A DNA stretch of 64,000 bases from Flavonifractor sp. An82 (GTDB lineage: Bacteria; Bacillota; Clostridia; Oscillospirales; Oscillospiraceae), in assembly GCF_002159265.1 (NCBI RefSeq), contig NZ_NFHG01000016.1:1-64000 (forward strand), in the 5' to 3' direction. Below are positions 58,843 through 64,000 of this stretch, in pieces; the first letter of the stretch is position 1, and every line of letters begins with the position of its first letter. The notes below the pieces were generated by a model. It did not search any database. It was given only the letters and a program-made list of their open reading frames with translations, and was not told the origin of the DNA. The position numbers and the translations under genes were made by a program.

Positions 58843-59703
58843 TTATGCCCGGGTCATATCCCGGTGATTTTCCGTGGCCTGATAGCCCTTCTGCTTGATG
58901 AACTCGGCCAGAGCGTGGGTGATGGCCACCGAGCGGTGCTGACCGCCGGTGCAGCCCACGGCGATGACCAGGGCGGCCTTGCCCTCCGCCACATAGAGGG
59001 GGAGGAGAAAGCCGATGAGATTCTCCAGGTAGTTCATGAATTCGGTGGTCTGGCGGTAGCCGAACACGAAATCGTATACCCCGTCGTCCAGACCGGTCTG
59101 GTGGCGCAGCTCGGCGATGTAGTAGGGGTTGGGGAGAAAGCGCACGTCGAACACCAGGTCGGCCTCGATGGGAATGCCGTACTTGAAGCCGAAGGAGGTG
59201 ACGCTGACGCTCATCTCCGGGGTGTCGCCCCCGTGGCCGAAGAGCCGCAGTACCTCTCCCCGCAGCTTGGCGGTGGAAAGGGCGGAGGTGTCGATGATGT
59301 ACTCCGCCCGCTGGCGGACGGGGGAGAGGACGGTGCGCTCCAGCCGGACGGCCTCGTCCAGGGAGTGGGCCGAGCCTGCCAGAGGGTGTCCCCGGCGGGT
59401 CTCCTTGTACCGCTTGATGATGGCCTCCACGCTGGCCTCCACAAAGAGGATCTTGTAGTCGCACCCCATCTCTTGCAGGGCGTCCAGGGCGGAGAAAAGC
59501 CCGTCGAAGGTCTGGCCGCCCCGAATGTCGGTGACCAGGGCCACCCGGTCGTACCGGGAGGGGTTGGCCATGCACAGCTCGGCAAACTTGGGGATCAGGG
59601 GGGCGGGCATATTGTCCACCACATAGAAGCCGATGTCCTCCAGGAAGGAGGCCGTCTTACTCTTTCCCGCGCCGGACAGGCCGGAAATAATGATAAAATC
59701 CAT
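58843..59703 (-). CDS. rapZ: RNase adapter/nucleotide-binding protein RapZ (YvcJ)
   Basis: 286 aa. Walker A GLSGAGKS at residues 8-15, VVDNMPAPLIPKF, DIRGG, and the C-terminal GCTGGQHRSVAITHALAEF characteristic of RapZ. Binds ATP/GTP; in E. coli it guides decay of a small RNA controlling glmS, in Bacillus it affects competence. Start after GAGGTGAG. Lies 11 nt after murB. Confidence 0.95.
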   Translation of the reverse strand: MDFIIISGLSGAGKSKTASFLEDIGFYVVDNMPAPLIPKFAELCMANPSRYDRVALVTDIRGGQTFDGLFSALDALQEMGCDYKILFVEASVEAIIKRYKETRRGHPLAGSAHSLDEAVRLERTVLSPVRQRAEYIIDTSALSTAKLRGEVLRLFGHGGDTPEMSVSVTSFGFKYGIPIEADLVFDVRFLPNPYYIAELRHQTGLDDGVYDFVFGYRQTTEFMNYLENLIGFLLPLYVAEGKAALVIAVGCTGGQHRSVAITHALAEFIKQKGYQATENHRDMTRA

Positions 59704-59714
59704 GGGAACTCACC

Positions 59715-60629
59715 TCAAAAGCCCAAAAACTTCACTTCTGGTTCCAGTGTCACGCCGGTCTCCCGGTACACAGTATTCTGAATCAGCTCCATGAGCCGGC
59801 GCACGTCGTCGGCGGTGGCGCCCCCCCGGTTGACCACGAAGCCGGCGTGCTTCTCGGACACCTGGGCCCCGCCGATGCCAACGCCCTTCAGGCCGCACTG
59901 CTCGATGAGGGCGGCGGCGAAATAGCCCTCGGGACGCTTGAAGGTGCTGCCGGCGGAGGGCAGGTCCAGGGGCTGCTTGGAGCGGCGCTTCTGGGCCAGC
60001 TCATCCATTTTGATCTTGATGAGGGAGGGGACGCCCTGGGCCAGTTCAAACTCGGCCTCCAGAATGAGCCACTCCGGGTGGTCGGTAAACAGACTGTGCC
60101 GGTAGGTGAGGGCGCACTCCTCCACAGGCAGGGTGACTACCTCACCGGCGTCGTTGAGGAAGGTGACGGAGGTGAGTACCTGGACCAGCTCGCCGCCGTA
60201 GGCCCCTGCGTTCATGGTGACGCCGCCGCCCAGGGTGCCGGGGATGCCGTGGGCAAACTCCAGACCGGTGAGGCCCTGTCCCCAGGCCGCCATGGCCAGC
60301 CGGGCCAGAGGAATGCCGCTCTCCGCCCGCAGACGGCGGTTGACCACCCTGGTCTGATCCAGCCCGGTGGTCTTGACGATAAAGCCGTCGAACCCCTGGT
60401 CGGACACCAGCAGATCGCTGCCGTTGCCCAGAAAGAAGGGAGAGATACCCAGCTCCCTGGCCGCCCGGACCGCGGCCACGGCCTCCTTCTGGGTGGCAGG
60501 CAGGGCCATGAGCCGGGCGGGGCCGCCGATGCGGAAGGTGGTGTGGCGGCTCATAGGCTCATACTCCCGCAGCTCCAGCTGGGGGGCGCGGCGGTTCAGT
60601 TCCTCGATCAGTGCAGTCATTTGGTCCAT
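59715..60629 (-). CDS. murB: UDP-N-acetylenolpyruvoylglucosamine reductase
   Basis: 304 aa from ATG 60629 behind AAGGAGG. FAD-dependent reduction that makes UDP-MurNAc. Motifs: MSRHTTFRIGGPARLM, LGNGSDLLVSDQGFDG, EFAHGIPGTLGGGVTMNAGAYGGE, LTYRHSLF, and PSAGSTFKRPEGYFAAALIEQ with the active-site Ser; no extra type-I loop, so it is a type II MurB. Heads the murB-rapZ-glmR-whiA operon. Confidence 0.96.
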   Translation of the reverse strand: MDQMTALIEELNRRAPQLELREYEPMSRHTTFRIGGPARLMALPATQKEAVAAVRAARELGISPFFLGNGSDLLVSDQGFDGFIVKTTGLDQTRVVNRRLRAESGIPLARLAMAAWGQGLTGLEFAHGIPGTLGGGVTMNAGAYGGELVQVLTSVTFLNDAGEVVTLPVEECALTYRHSLFTDHPEWLILEAEFELAQGVPSLIKIKMDELAQKRRSKQPLDLPSAGSTFKRPEGYFAAALIEQCGLKGVGIGGAQVSEKHAGFVVNRGGATADDVRRLMELIQNTVYRETGVTLEPEVKFLGF

Positions 60630-60666
60630 AGGGGCCTCCTTGCTGTAATACATCGTATCAAACAAT

Positions 60667-60672
60667 ATTATA
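60667..60672 (-). promoter_or_regulatory. -10 box of the murB operon
   Basis: Minus strand TATAAT; only a weak -35 (TTCTAT, 17 bp upstream) is seen. 38 nt before the murB start. Confidence 0.5.
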
Positions 60673-60702
60673 CCAAAAAGCGGGGCGGAATAGAAGCATG
60701 GG

Positions 60703-61452
60703 TTAGCTCAGCCCGAAGTCCTCAAACTCCGCTCTGCTGCCCCGGAACACGTTCAGGTCAATCAGGGGCTGGGCGCCGGAATAGCCCTCCAGCCGGGCGG
60801 AGTGGGAGTACTGCCAGAAATGCCACCGGGGCACCAGAGGGAACACGGTGGGGCTGGAGCACCACACAGGATAGTCAGCGTACTTGCTGCCGGACAGGTA
60901 GTTGTAGTAGGAGCGGTAGGTCACATAGAGAATGGGCTTGACGCCGTAGTGGGCCTCCAGCTTCTCCAGCAGGGGGTCCAGGATGGACTGGACCCGGACC
61001 TTGTCCGGGGGGTGCTCCAGGTATTCCCCATAGAACTCGATATCCACCACCGGGGGGAGGGCGCTCTGGGTGACCGGGACAGCCGAAATGAAGTTGTCGG
61101 CCTGAGTCTCGCCGGGGCTGTCGTAGCTGAGGAAGTGGTAGGCCCCGGCCCGGATGCCCGCCTCCGCCGCGCCGGTCCAGTTGGCGGAAAAGCGGGTGTC
61201 CTGAAGCAGGGAACCTTCAGTGGCCTTGATGAAGGCGAAGTCAACCCCCTGGTTTGCCAGGGCGGTCCAGTCCACCGTTCCCTGGTAGGAGGACAGGTCT
61301 ACGCCGAAAACCTCCCACTGCTCCGGATCGGACTCATGGGAGTAGAGGATCAGACCCCGCCAGCGCAGCAGGAAAAAGCCCAGCAGGGCCAGGGCCGCCA
61401 GAACGAGCAGCACAAGGATGATCCGCCCCAGAATGCGGAAGAATCGTTTCAA
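60703..61452 (-). CDS. Membrane-anchored GH25 muramidase
   Basis: 249 aa. One N-terminal transmembrane helix (residues 8-29) without a cleavage site, then a GH25 barrel: VFGVDLSSYQGTVDWTALANQGVDFAFIKATEGS, GAYHFLSYDSPGETQADNFI, VVDIEFYGEY with catalytic Asp and Glu, WHFWQYSHSARLEGYSGAQPLIDLNVF. Cuts peptidoglycan glycan strands while tethered to the membrane. 73 nt upstream of murB on the same strand, so it may be read into the wall-synthesis operon. Confidence 0.92.
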   Translation of the reverse strand: MKRFFRILGRIILVLLVLAALALLGFFLLRWRGLILYSHESDPEQWEVFGVDLSSYQGTVDWTALANQGVDFAFIKATEGSLLQDTRFSANWTGAAEAGIRAGAYHFLSYDSPGETQADNFISAVPVTQSALPPVVDIEFYGEYLEHPPDKVRVQSILDPLLEKLEAHYGVKPILYVTYRSYYNYLSGSKYADYPVWCSSPTVFPLVPRWHFWQYSHSARLEGYSGAQPLIDLNVFRGSRAEFEDFGLS

Positions 61453-61557
61453 ACAGCATCACCAAATAGATAGGGTATCGATACGCACGACAGCGTGCTC
61501 AATAAATATTATCATACCCGGATACGGGGCAAAAGGCAAGCAAAACCAGCCGCCCGC

Positions 61558-61587
61558 AAAAAAAGCGCGCCGCAGCTTGCGGCGCGC
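61558..61587 (-). terminator. Terminator of brnQ
   Basis: Minus strand GCGCGCCGC-AAGCT-GCGGCGCGC followed by TTTTTTT. Confidence 0.9.
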
Positions 61588-61594
61588 CTTGAGA

Positions 61595-62890
61595 TCAAGC
61601 GGTTTGTTTTCGACCGGACAGGAGCAGGCCCAGCAGGATGCCTGCCACAGCGGGCAGCACCCAGCCCAGGTCAATGGATGCCAGAGGCACCGCGTCCAGG
61701 AAGTCCAGAGGCAGCCCGGCGCTCTGCAGGGCGTAGAGCAGGCTGGCCACGCCGGTAAAGAGGATGGACACCGGATAAACCAGCCGCCGTCCCTCCAGCC
61801 AGCGCTGGAAGAAGGACAGGGCGATGAGCACGATGGCCATGGGGTAGAGCACCCCAAGCACCGGGGCGGACACCGAGATGATCTGGGCCAGACCGGCGTT
61901 GGAGATCACCATGCTGACTACGGCGAAGAGTACTGCCCAGCCCCGGTAGCTCAGCTTGGGGAAGAGCTTGTGGAAGAACTCGCCGCAGGAGCTGATGAGG
62001 CCCACGCACACGTTGAAGCAGGCGATGATGAAGATGGCGGCCAGCAGGGCGTTGCCCACAGGCCCGAAGAGCAGGCCCACCACATTGGTGAGGGCGGCGG
62101 CTCCGTCGGTGGGATTGGGGATGGCGCCGCCGGACAGGGCGCCGATGTGAGCCAGCATGGCATACACGATAAGCAGCATCACCCCGGCGATGATACCGGA
62201 GCGGATGGTGCCCTTCACCACGGCGCTCTCCTCTTTCACCCCTCTGGCCCGGATATTGACGGCGATGACGATGCCGAAGGCCAGGGCGGCGATGGTGTCC
62301 ATGGTCTGGTAGCCCTCCAGAAAGCCCTTGACCACCGGGTGGGTCACATAATCCCCGGAGGCGGCGCCGTAGCCCGACAGGGGATTGACGAGACAGCCGG
62401 CGAAGGTGACCACGATCAGGACCACCAGGATGGGACACATGATCTTGCCCAGCCGGTCGGTGAGCTTCTCCGGCCGCAGGGCGATGAACAGGGCGGCGGA
62501 AAAGAATACCAAAGAATAGATCAGCCGGAAGAGGGACAGCGGGGCGTCCGGTCCGGCAAAGGGTGGGATAGCCATTTCAAAGGAGGTGGTGGCGGTGCGG
62601 GGAATGGCCAGACAGGGACCGATGGCCAGATAGGCGGCGATGGTGAAGGCCATGGAAAACAGGGGGTGGACCCGGCTGCACAGGGTATCCAGACCGCCGG
62701 ACCGGGCCACAGCCACCACGCCCAGCACCGGCAGACCTACGGCGCTGATGGCCAGACCTACAAAGGCGGGCCAGGTGGCGGTGCCCGCCTGGGCGGCAAT
62801 GCCCGGGGGGAAGATCAGGTTGCCCGCACCAAAAAACATGGAAAACAGTGTGAAGCCCACCAGAAGCAGGTTTTTGCCCTTGAGCTGCAT
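61595..62890 (-). CDS. brnQ: Branched-chain amino acid permease BrnQ (LIVCS family)
   Basis: 431 aa, 12 hydrophobic helices. Opens with the family block LLVGFTLFSMFFGAGNLIFPPGIAAQAG and contains VGLISSCGEFF and YRGWAVLFAVVSMVISNAGLAQII. Takes up Leu, Ile and Val with Na+ or H+, complementing leuA-dependent synthesis elsewhere in the window. AGAGAGGAT precedes the start. Its upstream region runs directly into the 163-bp palindromic element, so any promoter must lie in or beyond it. Confidence 0.94.
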   Translation of the reverse strand: MQLKGKNLLLVGFTLFSMFFGAGNLIFPPGIAAQAGTATWPAFVGLAISAVGLPVLGVVAVARSGGLDTLCSRVHPLFSMAFTIAAYLAIGPCLAIPRTATTSFEMAIPPFAGPDAPLSLFRLIYSLVFFSAALFIALRPEKLTDRLGKIMCPILVVLIVVTFAGCLVNPLSGYGAASGDYVTHPVVKGFLEGYQTMDTIAALAFGIVIAVNIRARGVKEESAVVKGTIRSGIIAGVMLLIVYAMLAHIGALSGGAIPNPTDGAAALTNVVGLLFGPVGNALLAAIFIIACFNVCVGLISSCGEFFHKLFPKLSYRGWAVLFAVVSMVISNAGLAQIISVSAPVLGVLYPMAIVLIALSFFQRWLEGRRLVYPVSILFTGVASLLYALQSAGLPLDFLDAVPLASIDLGWVLPAVAGILLGLLLSGRKQTA

Positions 62891-62920
62891 AGTATCCTCT
62901 CTTTCTGCGTGAAAGGGCCT

Positions 62921-63083
62921 AGGCCTTGTTTGAATATTGTCAACAAGCCCAATCGCCGGGCCTTTTGCCCCCTGGGCGGCACAATTTTTCCTTGAAATCC
63001 GTCAGGATTCCTGCAAAAAAATTGCTTGCCAGCGGCCAAAATTCCTCGCCGCTGGGCATATCGCCAATATTCAAACAAGGCCT
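62921..63083. repeat. 163-bp full-length palindrome, MITE/REP-like element
   Basis: Perfect 19-bp terminal inverted repeats AGGCCTTGTTTGAATATTG (62921-62939) and its complement (63065-63083). The inner 60 bp of each side also mirror each other imperfectly up to a GTCA centre, so the entire element can fold into one long hairpin. Located between brnQ and ferredoxin genes. No transposase within; no clear target duplication beside the ends. Confidence 0.75.
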
Positions 63084-63114
63084 TGACGACCCCATGAAAT
63101 TTTGCATGGAAGTA

Positions 63115-63149
63115 AAAACAGCGGCATACCAGTGGTATGCCGCTGTTTT
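63115..63149 (-). terminator. Terminator of the ferredoxin gene
   Basis: AAAACAGCGGCATACC-AGT-GGTATGCCGCTGTTTT, a perfect 16-bp stem with built-in A- and T-runs; can act on either strand. Confidence 0.9.
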
Positions 63150-63167
63150 CTTTACGCAGTGCGCCAA

Positions 63168-63338
63168 TTAGCCCTGGGAAATAGCACCCGTGGGGCAGGT
63201 GTCGGCACAAGTACCGCAATCGATGCAGGAACCGGCGTCGATCACGTAGTGGTCATCGCCCTGAGCGATAGCACCAACGGGGCAAGCGCCCTCGCAAGCG
63301 CCACAGCTCACGCAAGCGTCGCTGATGACATAGGCCAT
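63168..63338 (-). CDS. 2[4Fe-4S] clostridial-type ferredoxin
   Basis: 56 aa from ATG 63338, 8 nt after GGAGGTG. Two complete cluster motifs: CVSCGACEGACP and CIDCGTCADTCP, each C-x2-C-x2-C-x3-C-P, in the length typical of clostridial ferredoxins. A soluble low-potential electron carrier for hydrogenase, pyruvate oxidoreductase and Etf-type bifurcating enzymes such as the lactate system in this window. Strong promoter and terminator suggest high expression. Confidence 0.96.
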   Translation of the reverse strand: MAYVISDACVSCGACEGACPVGAIAQGDDHYVIDAGSCIDCGTCADTCPTGAISQG

Positions 63339-63370
63339 CGGATCCACCTCCAAACTTCAAAGCTAACGCT

Positions 63371-63398
63371 ATTGTATCATAACTTTTCAAAATTGCAA
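63371..63398 (-). promoter_or_regulatory. Promoter of the ferredoxin gene
   Basis: Minus strand TTGCAA (63393-63398), 16-bp spacer, TACAAT (63371-63376). Confidence 0.7.
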
Positions 63399-63591
63399 TG
63401 CTAAAATGTGTGTACTGTGGGTATATTTTTTTCTGGCGGGAAAAATGATAACTGCGATGCACAGCCGGAAGGGAGCGATCCGATGGACAGAGCGTCGAGA
63501 TTCCGCATGGATGCGGCGGGGGATTTGACCCCCCAGCTGAACGGAGCCCCCAGCAGCGGGGCCCATCCGCACAGAACAAAGGAGAAGGGGC

Positions 63592-64000
63592 GTGGCACAG
63601 GATATGAAGCCCGTCAAGAAAAAGCGCAGGTTCCTTCCGTGGAGGAAGGACCGGCGAGGCGAGAGCATGAATGAGACCCGATTCACCCAGCGGGCCCAGG
63701 CCGCCCTGCGTCTGGCCCAGGAGAGCGCCGCCGAACTGGGCCACGGCTATGTAGGCAGCGAGCACCTGCTGCTGGGCTTGGCCAAAGAGGGCAGGGGGGT
63801 GGCCTCCAAGGTACTCCAGGCCGCCGGTCTGGAGACGGAGGGCCTGAAACAGACGGTGTCCCAGCTGGTGGGGGTGGGCACGCCGGGGACCGTCCCCTCC
63901 CAGGGGCTGACCCCCCGGTGCAAGAAGATCATTGAACTCTCCCTCACCGAGGCGGTGCGGCTGGGCCACCAGTATGTGGGCACTGAGCATCTGCTGCTGG
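63592..64000 (+). CDS. clpC: ClpC-type AAA+ chaperone, N-terminal part (runs off window)
   Basis: The visible residues show the double Clp-N repeat: RFTQRAQAALRLAQESAAELGHGYVGSEHLLLGLAKEG and then LTPRCKKIIELSLTEAVRLGHQYVGTEHLLL. These bind adaptors and substrates for the ClpCP protease. Start is ambiguous: GTG 63592 lies well placed after GGAGAAGGGG and gives a 25-residue basic extension (MKPVKKKRRFLPWRKDRR) whose codons are GC-ending like real genes here; ATG 63667 gives the usual family N-terminus but only a weak ribosome site. No ctsR or mcsAB precedes it. Confidence 0.85.
   Translation, partial: MAQDMKPVKKKRRFLPWRKDRRGESMNETRFTQRAQAALRLAQESAAELGHGYVGSEHLLLGLAKEGRGVASKVLQAAGLETEGLKQTVSQLVGVGTPGTVPSQGLTPRCKKIIELSLTEAVRLGHQYVGTEHLLL

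Overview
The window reads as chromosome from a GC-rich (about 60% by eye) anaerobic Clostridia member, most like gut Oscillospiraceae of the Flavonifractor/Lawsonibacter type. The genus is an inference; no sequence search was run. Supporting signs are a T-box on leuA, an FMN riboswitch on the ECF riboflavin S-component RibU, YlmC/YmxH, IreB, the murB-rapZ-yvcK-whiA block, SLH surface proteins, an Etf-linked lactate cluster, and clean sigma-A promoters (TTGACA/TATAAT) in AT-richer gaps. Nearly every gene has a strong Shine-Dalgarno. I saw no rRNA, tRNA, CRISPR array or insertion sequence. High GC at third codon positions creates long antisense shadow frames, which are left out.

Layout. 1-1330: 3' part of a GH25 lysozyme and a His-tailed NifX/NifB-like protein. 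1439-3468: leuA with its T-box leader. 3465-7836 (minus): a GntR/YtrA-type autoregulated ABC operon (two membrane proteins, one ATPase, two secreted paralogs, the last truncated). 7851-14263: ABC-F ATPase, GHL10-SLH surface hydrolase, Cys-rich small protein, PHP histidinol phosphatase, MtnK-like kinase. 14275-21510: M20 amidohydrolase, two MATE exporters, an ECF sigma/anti-sigma pair, patatin, AEC transporter. 21582-29677: YlmC, glmS, a peptide-type ABC importer lacking ATPases, a CPA/RCK antiporter and a winged-helix regulator. 29686-33072: SLOG protein, FMN riboswitch-ribU, an RCC1-repeat/SLH surface protein.

33084-36401 (minus) holds two tandem paralogous ECF sigma/anti-sigma modules that share a conserved leader motif. 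36476-39418 carries dinB with a LexA-like box and a radical SAM/SPASM protein. 39439-48204 is a lactate-utilisation locus: divergent lctP and larA-ldh-etfB-etfA-acd, followed by a FadR/LldR-type regulator. Two TGGTNNNACCA operators flank the divergent promoters. 48217-51487 has an Fe-S protein, ireB, and an ECF sigma factor overlapping a membrane-anchored serpin. 51529-61452 (minus) is housekeeping: cardiolipin synthase, dnaE, zinc-ribbon protein, whiA, yvcK, rapZ, murB, GH25. The right end has brnQ, a 163-bp MITE-like full-length palindrome, a small 2[4Fe-4S] ferredoxin, and the start of clpC.

How the genes work together. LctP imports lactate, LarA interconverts isomers, and the FAD-linked dehydrogenase passes electrons to EtfAB, which may also serve the acyl-CoA dehydrogenase of the same operon. 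Cell-envelope sensing is over-represented: four ECF sigma factors, each beside a membrane-anchored partner, in 64 kb. The most unusual partner is the serpin, where a protease inhibitor occupies the anti-sigma position.
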